DNA from: Apostichopus parvimensis
Taxonomy: Eukaryota > Echinodermata > Holothuroidea > Aspidochirotida > Stichopodidae
Assembly: GCA_000934455.1 (NCBI GenBank)
Contig: KN882285.1
Span: 360,626-424,625, forward strand
Length of the DNA: 64,000 bases
Direction of reading: 5' to 3'
The translations under genes were made by a program, and so were the position numbers. Position 1 is the first letter of the stretch, and each line of letters begins with the position of its first letter. Positions 25,021-37,084 of this stretch are shown piece by piece. The notes under the pieces were generated by a model. It made no database searches. It was not told the origin of the DNA and saw only the letters and a program-made list of their open reading frames with translations.

Positions 25021-26860
25021 TATGCAACGCGAAAAGGACCACAACATATCATGATGTTAATGATGATCAATTTTATACGATCATGTACTTAAAATTTACC
25101 ATCATTTATCAAACATAGACGATCATGTACTAAAAGTATATGATCATGTTCTAAACATAAACGATCATGTACTAAAAACGTACGACGTACATCAAAACAA
25201 ATACGATCATGTACTAATAATGTAATGTTCCCAAAAAGTGGCGTCTGCAAACGCGTAAGTATATTCATATGTGGCGTATGCATACGAGTATGAATATTCA
25301 GTGTAAACTCATTAAGAACCATTAGGGCGGGACTTCGGTATCAACTTTGATATTCCTCGGGATACGGTACTTTGTAATCAACGGGTAGCATACTATATTT
25401 TTCATTTAAAGTGAGTAATAATACTGCACATAGAGTGCTACTGCTGGCTAAAGCTAGGCTAAAACTCAAAGACCCATATCTCTCGTGCAGAAAATAATGT
25501 GATGGCCCAGGTCACTTAATTCTCTATTAAGGTCTATTGGTGCCAACTGTGCCATAAACATCAATCGCGCTGACCAGTACTGCATATTTCATGCTGATTC
25601 AGAGTGAGACTGACAGAAAAGGGCTGAATAATAATTACAATTATATAGGCCTAAGTCTGTAGTTTAGTCTTTATGTTTTATTTTACTTTGCAGCCTAGTA
25701 GGCCCAAGTTAGTAACTAGTATACTGGGGCCAAATTAGCAGCCTGGGCCTATACAGTATACTACTATATAGCCTTGCCATTGGCCGCTAGTAGCCAGTAG
25801 TCTTCAGTAGGATTAACTGTTAGTGTTACGGTTAGCCAGCTTATACTAACTGTTAGGCTAGCCTAGGTATTATTAGGCCTAGCGTTGGCCTAGCTTAGTA
25901 GACCTATTATTGGTTAGTGTTTTTGCTTTTTTTTTTAATGATTCCAAATTAGCCTATTCTATGCATTTGCCCTATCACATGAGATTCGATGTTGTTGGTC
26001 ATTGGCCATTTCATCGCTCAAATACAACTATAGTATATGAAATGCCAAAAATTTCGTAATTGGTATAAATGCCTTTGTATTTGAAACATAAAGAAAATTA
26101 ACCAAATTGACATCATCCAGATTGCTACTACTAGAAGTAGTAATTTTGGGGAAATTAACCTCTCTACTGTACGTATGCATTGGCTTAGGCCTTAAGGTTA
26201 CGCGCCGTATGCTAGTTATGATATGCTCACCAGTTACAACTGAAGTAACATCCTTCTTCCTAATTCCCAAGGATAACCTAATGCGTTTCAAAGTTGTTAC
26301 GCTTATATCGAGCCTACCTGCCATTTCCTTATTAGTAAAGCCCACCTTAACAAACTCCTCTATTGGTTTTTCTGTAACATTTTGGTAATCTATTTATTAC
26401 AGCTAGTAGTAGTAAATTATTTCATTTTAAAAATCCAGCGTAGGCTAAGTAAGATAGGCCTATATACTAAAGCATACGCTAGCCCTAACGTTACATTACG
26501 TACTATTATTTCGACGAAAGTATATATGACTAGGTACGTTGAGGCTAACCTTCGTACCACGGAACAAAATGATAGCGACCCCGTGTGTTCATCCAATATA
26601 AGCACCGCCCCAATCGACACTTGTATATGGATATTCATACGCGTATTCAAACGACAATAATGGATATTCATATGCCACTTTTTGGTAAGTTACGCTTTTT
26701 CATCATCATCACAAGTTTTCAGTACATGATCGTATATGTTTTGATGTTCATCTTCAACTTGAGTACATCATCGTATATTTGAGTACATGATCATAAGTTT
26801 TTGAGTTCATGATCATATAAAATTAGATCATCATATGTTGTGGTCCTTTCACGTTCCATA
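25021..26860. mobile_element. 1,840-bp DNA transposon with 6-bp TSD
   Basis: Inverted termini begin TATG(C/G)AACG(C/T)GAAA and continue GGACCACAACATAT, followed by arrays of CGATCATGTACT (five at left, 25077-25220; four at right, inverted, 26715-26815). Farther in, AAAAAGTGGC and GAATATTCAT words are also mirrored, giving inverted ends of about 270 bp. The 6-bp duplication fits the IS3EU group, inferred from length and from the helix-turn-helix frame inside. It is internally deleted, since there is no full transposase. It landed at the likely start codon of hAT-B. Confidence 0.8.
26028..26390 (-). pseudogene. Helix-turn-helix transposase fragment
   Basis: Minus-strand frame YQNVTEKPIEEFVKVGFTNK followed by EMAGRLDISVTTLKRIRLSLGI. 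The pattern G(F/Y)T..E(I/M)A..L.IS..TLKR is the N-terminal DNA-binding module of integrase-core transposases, such as IS3EU-type proteins. The catalytic core is absent and the frame decays after about 60 residues. It lies centrally in the 1.84 kb element, which is probably a deletion derivative of a full-length parent. Confidence 0.45.
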
Positions 26861-26862
26861 GA

Positions 26863-27979
26863 AATGAGCTCTCATAGGAATATCAATAAGCCAGCTGCGG
26901 GGTGCATCAAGCATCACCACCGCCTAAAAAGGGGAAGTGGTATAAAAAAACAATTCAGAGAAGCGTGGCTTTCTGATCCTGAACTGAAAGACTGGGTTGC
27001 AAGAGATGCCACTGATTCTCTTGCCACCATTTGCACAGTGTGCAATGGGAAGTTGCTGGACGCGAACAAGACGTGGCTACTAAGGCACAAAAAGTCAAAT
27101 AAACATGCCAGCAATTCAGTGCCAAGCAAAAAACACTCACCATCGGCGATTACTATAACGACCCACCGGAACGGACCCAGCAGAAAAGGCTGATGCAACA
27201 GCTTTATTCGTGGCATTCATGACACAGCACAAAACGCCATTTCTTCAGGTTCACCATTTGACGTTAGTCATGAAGCGTATGATTCCGGACAGTAAAACTG
27301 CACAAAGAATGAAGAAAAAAAGGAGCAAGGCATGATATGTAATGCAGGGAAGTCCAGCGTATGAGGAGAGCGAAGCATCATATGCTCATTGCAGGGAAAT
27401 CAAATTTTTCCGGCTAATAGATGAGTCTACTGATATTTCTAGCACCCAAATTATAGCTGTCGTTGTCAGGTTCTTTCACAACGGACCAGTAGCTCACGCC
27501 TTAGTAACGACTGTTGAAGTGGAGGATAGTAGCGCCCTGGGACTATACAACGCTGTAAAGAAAGTGTTCGAAGACCATGAAGTACCTTTGAGTAACATCA
27601 TAGGATTCGGAAGTGACAACTGTTCTACAATGATGGGATTTCAAGCGCGTCTTAAAGAAGATGGGCCAGGCGTTTTCGTGACGGGGTGTGTATGCCATTT
27701 GTTTGCTCTCTGTGCTAACCACGCCAGCAAGTTGCTCCCGTTATGGCTAGAGGCGCTTGTCAAAGACATATGGTGTTACTTCTCTCGAAGCAGCAAACGC
27801 AAGCATCAGTTTAGCCTCATTCAGGACGTAGTTCAGGCTCCCCAGCACAACACACTTAAACTATGCCAAACCCGATGGTTGTCGCACGCATCTTAGAACA
27901 GTGGGATACATTAGTGCTGTTCTTCCAGTGAGAAGCACGATCCGATCGTGTTGATGAAGCTGCCCAAATGCACGAGAGG
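26863..27979 (+). pseudogene. hAT-B transposase, 5' half
   Basis: Starts MSSHRNINKPAAGC just after the 1.84 kb insertion. A BED-like zinc finger follows (ICTVCNGKLL...LLRHKKSNKH). Then come FMTQHKTPF, MKRMIPDS, FFRLIDESTDISSTQ (first acidic residue), NIIGFGSDNCSTMMG, GCVCHLFALCANHA and KLCQTRWLSH. This is the order of a hAT transposase of the animal type annotated as zinc-finger or KIAA1586-like proteins. It is broken at two or three places and cut off at 27979 by Academ copy 2. Its C-terminal half resumes at 34823. Confidence 0.75.
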
Positions 27980-27982
27980 TTG
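27980..27982. repeat. Academ copy 2 target-site duplication, left
   Basis: TTG here and at 34820-34822 flank the element. Three- to four-base duplications are reported for Academ elements. Confidence 0.7.
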
Positions 27983-28183
27983 TAGTCCAGTCAATCTATG
28001 ATTTAACCTTAAACAAATTGCAACAGAAGTTATTTCAACGCAAATTGATAGAATAAATTCGTCTTAGTAACAAACTAAAAATCGACATAAATCGACATTT
28101 GCCAAATTCCGAAATTTTTTGGCTAGAAAAAGAGACGGTTTTGTCGATTTTACTAATGCTTCTTATCAGCTACGGTAAACAAC

Positions 28184-28189
28184 TATATA
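28184..28189 (+). promoter_or_regulatory. TATA-like box of Academ copy 2 gene
   Basis: ACTATATAGCC lies about 120 bp upstream of the inferred start codon at 28306 and 200 bp inside the element's left end. It is the only TATA-like word in this short leader. The role is inferred from position. Confidence 0.35.
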
Positions 28190-28305
28190 GCCGTTGCCGT
28201 GGCTACAGCCTACTGCTTACACTCGCGCACGCTCGGTTACGAAAACATTTGACTTGAGCAAGGATGTACCGTTTTTGAGTCTTTGTTATCTGTTATCTGC
28301 GTGGA

Positions 28306-31300
28306 ATGTTCAGGTAAGGAATAGACGTACATTTTTGTTATACGTAATAGCCATTGCGTTTCTGTAGTTTAAAATCAATTGGAAATAGCACAAAAAGAAA
28401 GAAAATAATCGAAAGAATAGCTTCGCTAAACTGGTGTTAGGCTGGTATTACACACAAAATACATGTACTGATGTAGCCTATATCACTGACATTGGAGGCC
28501 TAGTTACATTTAGACTTGGACCTTATCTAAATTCGAACTCCACGCAAATAGAACATTTGCTGGTGTATATTTTAATTTACCACAAGGTTACAAAAAAAAC
28601 TAACCCCATTTACAAATGCAGTCTGGCTAGTTTCGCACGAAATACGAACGTTTAGGCTAACATAACGTTAGGCCTAATGTTATTTTAAGCGAATGAACGG
28701 TCGATAAAGGACGTAATATATACCAATAAGTCTAACTGCATTCGTTAAAACAGCTGAAAAACCATAAAGTATATAAAACTTGCAAATAAAAAAAAGAGCG
28801 ATTAAAATAGGCTTAGGTAGGGTTGCACTCAAAAGCAAGGTTATGCTTATGCCGAGATTTCGAAAATTTTGTAGCTACGGATGCCTTTACGTACCATTAG
28901 TAATTACGTACAAATTGCTGGAAAAAATGCAGAAATCATGGATTTTCTTTATTGATCCACATTAAGTTTCATTTTTTCATACATTACTATTAACCAAACC
29001 ATTATTCAGTCGGATTCTTTAGATAACAACCGCATTTTCATCGATGATTAAGATACAATCTTTGTAAACTTTGCAACATAATTGCATACTTTTGGAAATG
29101 TCACTTAAGATAAACAAACGTGACTGTGTCGTCGTATGCTTTTCACTATTTACTCTTTACGGGGATTTCATTAGGTTGTATCCCTACCTTCAGGCTCTAT
29201 CAGTAACCTAGTGAACTAAGTAAAGTAAACCTGCACATATATCTTCATTGTACATTTTTGTATTTATTATTTTCTTTATCAGATGGACCTGTCAGATTTC
29301 TTTTGAAACTGACTGCGACCCTGACGTGACATTGCGAGAGAAGGGTGTTCAAGGTATTATTGAGGCAAGCAAAGAACGTGGTGATGAACTTACCATATCT
29401 GTTGGACAGAGGGTTCACCAAAAATGTCGTAAACGATACTGCAATAAACGATCCATTGTTAGCGATTTGAAACCAAATGTTGAATGCGGTTTAAAGCGTA
29501 AACTACGTTCACAAACTGAACAGTTTTTGTTTGGTGAACACTGCTTTTTTTGTGGACAAAATGCTGAAGTGAACGGTAAAAAAGGTCATCAGGCCTATCC
29601 CGTCAAAACCTTTGAATTTCAAAGGAAAATTGAGTCGGCATGTGACGACCGCGGCCAAGATGACGAATGGGCTAAACAGGTGAAAGCTAGATTTTCACTT
29701 GTGAGCGATTTACATGCTGCAGATGCAATCTATCACCAGGCATGCAGCGTTAATTTCAGAACACACAAGCAGCTTCCAAAGTCTTTTCAAGGTACTTCTA
29801 AGAGTAAACGAACCCCTGGACGTCCTGAAGATGAACATCAAGCAGCCGCATTTATCAGAGTTGCGGAATATTTGAAAGAAAATGACGAAGTACAAGCTAC
29901 TCTAACCGATCTAGTCGAAAAAATGAGAGAGTTTTGTCCGAACCCTTATAGCACTGTATACATGAGGAAAAGGCTACAAAATCACTTTGGCGATACAATT
30001 TTGATAACTGAGGTTAACGGCAAACCAAACGTTGTAACATTCACAAACACAGTATGGTCAATTTTGCAAGAATTTTCAAAGAGACCACGGCATCAAGACG
30101 CATTTTCCGAGAAGTTGTTTATAGTAGAGGCTGCTGCAAAACTTATCAAAAGTGATATAAAGCAAATGGAAGCATCGCATTTGAGATATCCATCCTCATC
30201 AAGTGTGTCGTCAACTGAGCAAAATCTAAAGTTTATTCCTGACAGTTTGAAACTACTCTTAAACACTATTATGGTTGGAAAAGAGAATGATGTGAAAGTA
30301 TCTTCAATTGGACACGCCCTCATCCAAGCTGCACGACCCAGGGTTTTGATGGCTCCTCTACAAATTGCATTAGGAATACAAATGCATCACCACTTTGGAT
30401 CTCGGTTCCTAATAGATACTTTGAATAAACTGGGATTCTGTTCTTCGTATTCTGAAGTTCAAAGGTATGAATCGAGTGCAGCCGCAAGCCAAGGAATCCA
30501 TATGCCACCGATTGGTGCAGACCATTTTGTGCAATACGTTGCGGACAATGTGGATCATAATGTTAGGACCCTTGATGGGCACGGTTCCTTTCATGGCATG
30601 GGTATCATTGCGGGAATCACTCCAGGCATCATAAACCAACGAGCTGTAGAAAGGTTATCGGTAACTACCAAAGAACTCACTACCATGGGGACGATCAACA
30701 TATCTTATTATACGCGAAAACAGAGTACATTGCCGGAACTGAGTTTCAAAGAAATCAGAGATCTTCACTGCGATGATCCAACGTGGAAGCTGGATTTGTT
30801 ATGGAAGATAATGCGCCCCATCAAATCATCAGTTCCAGGATGGTCAGGTATGATGCAGATGATGCAACAGGGGGAACACCCAGGGGAATCGTCTGTCTTC
30901 TTTTTTCCAATGATAGACATGAATCCCAGTGATAACTCATGCATATATTCTACTTTGAAGTTTGTATGTAATGAAGCAAGACGACACAACACAAAGGCTA
31001 TTCTTACTTTCGACCAACCCCTGTACTGGAAAGTTTTAATGATAGTACTTAACGAACCTGAAGGTAGCGATCTCAGGTCCACAATTTTGCGTCTTGGTGG
31101 GTTCCATCTCCAAATGAGTTTTCTTGGTTCTATTGGTCACTTGATGGCTGGCTCTGGTTTGCGTGAACTTTTAGAGACAATTTATGCGTCAAACACTGTT
31201 AACCACATGCTGACCGGTAAAGCTGTAGCAAGAGCGTTGCGAGGGCACTGTTTGGTCGATAGTGCACTAAACTATATGGTTATTTCAAAGGTCTTTACAA

Positions 31301-33387
31301 CAAATATTGAGACGAAAGAAGTAAACATCCAGGTTTCAGAGGATAATGCAGTATCAAATATGGTACAACAAGAGCCCAATGACAATGCGAGTATGTTAAT
31401 GAATGATGAGCAAGAAACAAATCAAATGGATGAATATCTAGTTCATGAATCACAAGAATCTTCTGTATGCAGGACCGATGAAGAACTACTTTTAACGGCA
31501 AAGAACCTCCATGACAGACTAATGGACAAGGCAATCTTACCTCAAGAGGTCTGCGAAAGCGATGTGCTCGACAGTATAAATGAAGAGCTTGAAAGGAAGA
31601 AACTTTCTTTATCTAATCTTCGCACAGGATCACTTTGGATGCAGTACATGCATATGGTTGATTTACTTCGCTCGTTTATTAAAGCTGAACGGACTGGGAA
31701 CTGGAATCTTCATCTAAGTACAATAAAAGAAATGTTACCATTCTTTGCTGCTGCAGGACACAACTTGTACTTGAAATCAGCATACATATATCTGCAAATG
31801 ATGATACAATTAGAGGTGGATCATCCCGAAGTTCATGCCGCTTTTCAAAATGGTCATCATGTGATCCGTAGGAGTAATCGGTTTTGGGCTGGACTCTCAT
31901 CCGATCTTGTGATTGAGCAGGTACTGATGAGATCTCTCAAAACAACAGGTGGTTTGACGAGAGGACGTGGCATGACAGACGCCGAAAGGGCAAGATGGAT
32001 ACTTTCAATGCCAGCATGTGCAGATATGAACAACGCTATGCAAGAGGTATGTGGAATTGACTATCACACAAGCAGTCAGCATAAAGAATCCTCCGAGGCA
32101 CGAAAGGAAAGGGATCACAAGGATCTGTTCACTGTAACTTCGTTTCTGCAAAATAGGGATCCGTTTGCAGAAGATCCATCTCTACGAAACATTGAAACAG
32201 GGGTAATAGCTGACGGAAATGTAAACGTAGACAAGGCCAAAGATGTCGGGTCGACTATTGTGCAAGAAATGGCTGGAAAAGGAGTGACAGGATTTTCTTT
32301 CAAGCGATCACAGCAGGCCACCACAATGAATGCCAAAACAGCCGTCAAAGTGGATGGAGATTCAATTGAAGTTGATCCACAACTCCTTTTCCAGCGATTA
32401 TTATTGGCGTCAAATGGTATGTACGATGACAAGGCAGAACTTTTCCGTTACGAATTATGCAGTCACCCATCATCACTGTTTGATACATCTGGTCTTATGA
32501 GAGCATCGAATAAGTCTTCCCTTGCTGATGCAATATGGGGGCTAGGTGAATGTAACGCACAAGAACTGCCATCAGTTGAACTGCAGTTTGTATTAGACGG
32601 TGGTTCCCTCCTACAGCGTCTGCCGTGGCGCCAAGGCGAAAGCTTCAACACTATTTGTAAGATGTACTTGGACTATGTCAACAAAAAGTATGGTAACGCC
32701 ATGGTTGTCTTTGATGGTTATTCAAATGGCTCATCTACAAAAGACTCTGCTCATATCAAGAGGTCAAAAGGAGTTGTCGGATCAACAGTATTGTTCACTG
32801 AAAGCATGCCTTGTAGATCCCGTAAAGACATATTCCTCGCCAATTCATGCAACAAACAAAGATTTCTTAACATGTTGGGTCACAAAATGGAAGAAAGAGG
32901 TCTTAGTGTGTTCCATGCCGATGACGATGCCGATTTACTGATTGTACAAAAAGCTGTCGAATGCTCTACAAACAAAGCAACAGTTGTTATTGGTGAAGAC
33001 ACAGACATAGTTGTGCTACTTTGTTTCCATGCCGACAATACCTCACACAATGTATACTTCATGAGTGAAAAATTAAACATGCAAAGGATCTGGGACATAC
33101 AGAAGACAAAGAAAGTATTGGGAGAAGACATGTGCAGGCATTTACCATTTGTGCACGCTTTAAGTGGCTGTGACACCACTTCTCATCCGTTCGGAATAGG
33201 AAAAGGTGCAGTTTTAAGGAAAATGGCAAATGACGATCATTTTAAGAATCAAGGTGAAGTATTTTCTAGACAGGCCTCAAAAGAAGAAGTAATTAAAGCC
33301 GGCGAAGAAGCCTTAGTCTTTCTGTATGGAGGTAGTCGAGGAGAAAGACTTGATGATTTGCGAGCTCGAAATTTTTTAACAAAGTAG
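28306..33387 (+). CDS. Academ-like transposase with XPG/FEN-type nuclease
   Basis: Two exons: ATGTTCAG at 28306-28313 with donor GTAAGG, then 29283-33387 after CTTTATCAG. The phases match, giving MFRWTCQISFETDC and about 1,370 residues to the TAG at 33385. The long frame visible upstream of 29283 is just the intron's pyrimidine tract. The N-terminus has Cys/His clusters (HQKCRKRYC; CFFCGQN with DLHAADAIYHQAC). A large conserved core follows (HHHFGSRFLIDTLNKLGFC, FPMIDMNP, LTFDQPLYWKVL, GGLTRGRGM). The C-terminal part has FEN/XPG-like acidic motifs: LDGGSLLQR, VFDGY, DDDADLLIV, GEDTDIVVLL and SGCDTTSHPFGIGKG, the last resembling the helix-hairpin region of FEN1. The Academ assignment is inferred. 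The stop follows an A/T homopolymer (33369-33377), and the tail lies one frame away. Confidence 0.8.
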
Positions 33388-33746
33388 CGTCGAGTAAAAC
33401 ATCTGTTAAAGTACAGACCCTGCCACCGACATCAGCAGCAGCAAGATACCATAGCTTAAGAGTGTTTCTGCAAGTACAACAGTGGATTGGAACAGACAGT
33501 GATTTACTGCCCCACGAATGGGGATGGTATACGAGTAATAACAATCTGATGCCCACCAAGTCACCCTTACCGCCAGCTCCTGAAATGCTACTGCAGGTCA
33601 TCAGATGTAAATGCAGAACCAACTGTGATTCGAAACGATGCTCCTGTAGGAAGCATGGGTTGGAGTGTTCTGTAGGATGCAGTGAATGTCGTGGAATCAG
33701 CTGCTCCAATGTTGCAGACTACGACAACGATAGTGAGGAAGACTGA
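33388..33746 (+). CDS. Academ copy 2 C-terminal CXC tail, one frame off
   Basis: Continues the same protein after a one-base shift at the T run 33372-33377. It reads VASSKTSVKVQTLPPTSAAA, then RYHSLRVFLQVQQW, and ends in a cysteine-rich module CKCRTNCDSKRCSCRKHGLE followed by CSVGCSECRGISCSN. This resembles the tesmin/TSO1 CXC DNA-binding motif. Copy 1 has the equivalent LPPTSSAAKFHSLRVYHEVQ segment in line with its nuclease block, showing they are one protein. The shift may be a true lesion or a homopolymer sequencing error. The stop is at 33744. Confidence 0.75.
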
Positions 33747-34819
33747 CCGCAGTGACCTAGTTTATTCAAGGTATCATTTACTTCATCAGTGTTTCAGTAA
33801 AATATTTGGTGTGTAAAGCTTCTCCATATGAGCAGTTTGAGGAAAAATCACGAAAGTCATCTAAAAGATTCAGCACGCCAATTTGTTCGTTTCCTCAATC
33901 AAATCAATATCCCTCAATATATGATAATTCGTTTTTAATAAAGAGGGGAGTAGGGGGCATGCCCGACTAAAGTGAGAGGGAGCACACTGAAAAAATGTAT
34001 AAATTGTTACAATTTTGTCACCCCGCGACCCACAAGAATAAAAATCTAAATGTTACTCTCTACCACCGTTCTATAGTTACCCCCCCCCCCCAAAAAAAAA
34101 GCAAGTCACAAAACGAATCGCCGCTCGGTTAGAAAGTACTAATTGGCTACAGGAAGCGAAAAGGGGCACTGCAAGTTTAGCTCGATTGCAAATGCATAGT
34201 ACTCGCTGCTTATTTGCAAAAAATGGCAATGTGTAAAGAAGTTAAATTTAAGTTTTAGTGATAAAATCCCTTGTTTTGTAAATCAAGAGATGCCCATACA
34301 ATGTGATGTCAAAGGAGAGTCACATGTTTTCATATTATTTGCCAGGCAAGTACGTTTTTTCTCAATACTCTTATGCCCACGCTAAAGTTATGTAAACATT
34401 GTTCACCTAAAATCATAAATTAATTAAATAAGGAAGAAGTTAGAAAACATAAACCTGCACGTACATAGTCCTCTCTTAACTTATGATCACATAGCGATGA
34501 GGAAAGCGCCCTCACTGACGGATTCTTTACTATCTAATTTACAACCATTGTTCACTATTTAAAGGTACCGCCGTATGATTTGATTATGCTTATATAGTAA
34601 TTAATGTCTTTAATGGCAATATATTAGAATATTTATTGAAAAAATAAACCCGCCGCCATTTTGTATTAAGACGCCATTTTGGTTGGGTTAGACAACCAGG
34701 ATCAATGTCGATTTTGGATATGATGTTTATAAGACACTTATCAGTGTTAAACTGCTAAAAAACATTCTGTTGCAATTTGTTTAAGGTTGAGCCATTTTTG
34801 TCATAGATTGACTGGACTA
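33747..34819. other. Academ copy 2 3' non-coding region and terminus
   Basis: AT-rich, with a run of C near 34081-34092 and two CGCCATTTTG words at 34655-34682 (ATGGCG on the minus strand). The terminal inverted repeat occupies about 34761-34819. No gene. Confidence 0.7.
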
Positions 34820-34822
34820 TTG

Positions 34823-35460
34823 ACAACCATCGGGACAAAGCAGATTGCTTTCGTTGTTGGGATACATATTGCCAAAGATCGACAGAATGAACATTGAATT
34901 TCAGTCGCAGGACCTCCGACTGTATACTTTGTTCAATACCATCAGTGATGACGTTTTAAGCGGGATTGCCAAGCGTTCTTAATCGAGTTATGTAATCATA
35001 TGAGGTAGAGGTTCCCTCTTGAGAGTGACTCTTATGTTGGCCATGATTTCTTGCCTGGATCCCAAAGAGGCCTCCTCTAGCAATCGATCATTGACGAGCA
35101 TGACGAGACTAGCGATCAACTTGCCGATGTTAGTCCCAGAGGACGATTGCGATACACTATAGAGCAGTGGAGAGCCATACTCTATGCATCTGACTTCCTG
35201 GAAGGTCTTGACATCGATACTCCCACCATTTTCTGGGATGAGCTACGTGACCTCAAAGACGGGACACATGAACCGCCTCCACGCTTCAACCTATGCAATC
35301 GACTAGTTGCAAATCAGGCTATTACCCATCAGGGGCAGATTGTCATAATTGGAAGCCATCCGATAGGCTTCGGAAAGATATGAGCACGGGGGCCTGCTAC
35401 CAGCGATACAAGAAGAAACAAGAAAGACAGCTGGATGTCATTCCATATGACGTTGTTTGA
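34823..35460 (+). pseudogene. hAT-B transposase, 3' half
   Basis: Resumes hAT-B after the Academ insertion. It reads LPKIDRMNIEFQSQDLRLY, a typical hAT block (RMNVEFQS), then ISCLDPKEASSSNRSLTSMT, LAINLPMLVPEDD and, in another frame, EQWRAILYASDFLEG...TIFWDELRDLKDG and RFNLCNRLVANQA. The expected end of the dimerisation domain (LPHSSAACERIFS-like) is lost. There are about three to four frame changes. No right terminal repeat was identified past 35460. Confidence 0.7.
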
Positions 35461-37080
35461 AAGGTCTGCATGGGATCTATGCGGAACGGAGCTGGTCAAC
35501 GGACTGAGACGAGAATCGTTTCTTGCAGTTAAATATTGTCTGAGTTAGTTGTAATTTTGTTGATTGTACATTTTTTTTTAGGATTCTGAGCCTTTTTTAC
35601 TTGAAATTTGTGGGGAAAAAATCATAAAACTATCTATCATATCAATAAGTGCAATTTGTGATGGAAGGTAATAGGCTACATTACATATGTTCAGGAATAT
35701 CTAAATGTAGCGTTTTGGGGGGTTTTACTTTTGCAAATCTAGCGTTTCATTGGCATCTGCCGCTGGTAACGGTGGTTGTGACATGAATTTATGCCGTTGG
35801 ATTAAAAGTTGTTCTTTGAAAAGCTGTCGTCGTAGCGATTTACTACGTCGAAGTATATCTTTATTACGTGAAGTGAAATAGCGCCGTCATAATCTGTTCT
35901 CAGCTTGTTATCAGTGCAGTATACGTAGGCTTCTCGTGTGTTTATGGTGTTATCATAGGCGGTTTACCCGTCAATAAAATGACATAACAAACAAAAATGA
36001 CGTTGTCATACTGAAATATGATGTTAATGTATATTTTTGCGTCGTTATATTATTTTACGTAGCTGCTGTATACTTTTTGCACATAATTATAACATCATTA
36101 CATCCAATCACGTCGTCGTCATTTGAATGTATATAGTCATCAATGTAATAAAAGTTGTTGTTGTTTGATTTTTCCCCTTTTGCGTTCCATACAGTGCGTG
36201 TTTACGAGGAGACTTGAAAGTGTCAATTTCACATACCTTTGTCCGCTACAGCTGTCGAAAATAAGTTCGCAGAATGAGACATTTGCGGCACACACAGAGG
36301 CAGGGTCTTGCATGTGGACTCATGTGCGCTGTGGATCCTTTTGAGACTGTCGAATGGTGACAAATGCAAAACAATAAATGGAAAAACCGAGCTACGTAAC
36401 ACTTTTATTGCAAGTATTTTGGCCCCATACTTTCCATTCGAATTGAAGGGAAATTATTTATGTAATGTAGGCCTATTGCATCAAAGTTCCGGCTAAGACT
36501 GCAGGTCAACCTATACTTAGATCACATTGAGGGAATAACTAACTTTGTATTTCCTATGCACATATTTGCGATGTAACTGGTGTATCAAATGGAATGGGAA
36601 TTAGTTTATTTTATGTTGCACGCAAATAGTTAGTACAATATAGACACCGACAAAAGGTAATAGGGTTGTGCTATGTTGATGTATTCCTTCCACGGTCTCC
36701 ACATCTAGACTGCTCATTCGTAATAAAAATATAAAAGATAGTAAGAATTACTACTAATGAAACTCGGCAGGAGTCCGGGGGGGGGGGGGAGATGCCCGTA
36801 AGAAAAATGTTACAGGTTATTATCCGATCGATCCTATTATCAGATAAGTTTGGAAAATTTAATTTAAAACTTCATCAGTTTAGCATTATTTGAATAACAA
36901 TGTCACAGTAAATAGCTATGGGGAATAAACTTCACAGTTTATTCAAGCGGATGCAGCAGCAAATTGTATTTTTTTCCCTTCCAAAGATCTAACACCATTT
37001 TGGATGTTGTGTATGTTAAAGGTTGGAGTTACTTCACTGCCAAGAAAATGCATCATATAGCTACATCAATTTTCTAATTA
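35461..37080. other. No recognisable gene
   Basis: AT-rich sequence probably containing the unresolved right end of hAT-B. A G run lies near 36778-36790. Nothing further is supported. Confidence 0.45.
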
Positions 37081-37084
37081 TGCC

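Larger units (their letters stand above)
27983..34819 (+). mobile_element. Academ-like DNA transposon copy 2, near intact
   Basis: 6,837 bp. Both termini start TAGTCCAGTCAATCTATGA and share CCTTAAACAAATTGCAACAG, with a 12-base insertion in one arm. A TTG duplication flanks it, and hAT-B coding sequence lies on both sides (MHERL before, DRMNIEFQSQDLRLY after). AAAATCGACAT is mirrored farther in from both ends, and two CGCCATTTTG words lie about 130-170 bp from the right end. One spliced gene fills most of it, followed by 1.07 kb of non-coding 3' sequence. The high reading-frame integrity implies recent insertion. Confidence 0.85.

Noticed and set aside
29248-29283. Hydrophobic leader (MYIFVFIIFF) as a signal peptide of the long Academ protein
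   Set aside because: It is the translated pyrimidine tract of an intron. A phase-matched exon with ATG exists upstream, and the protein is a nuclear transposase.
33347-33746. CXC tail as an independent small gene
   Set aside because: Copy 1 shows the nuclease block and the tail region in continuous order, so the tail belongs to the same protein, one frame away.
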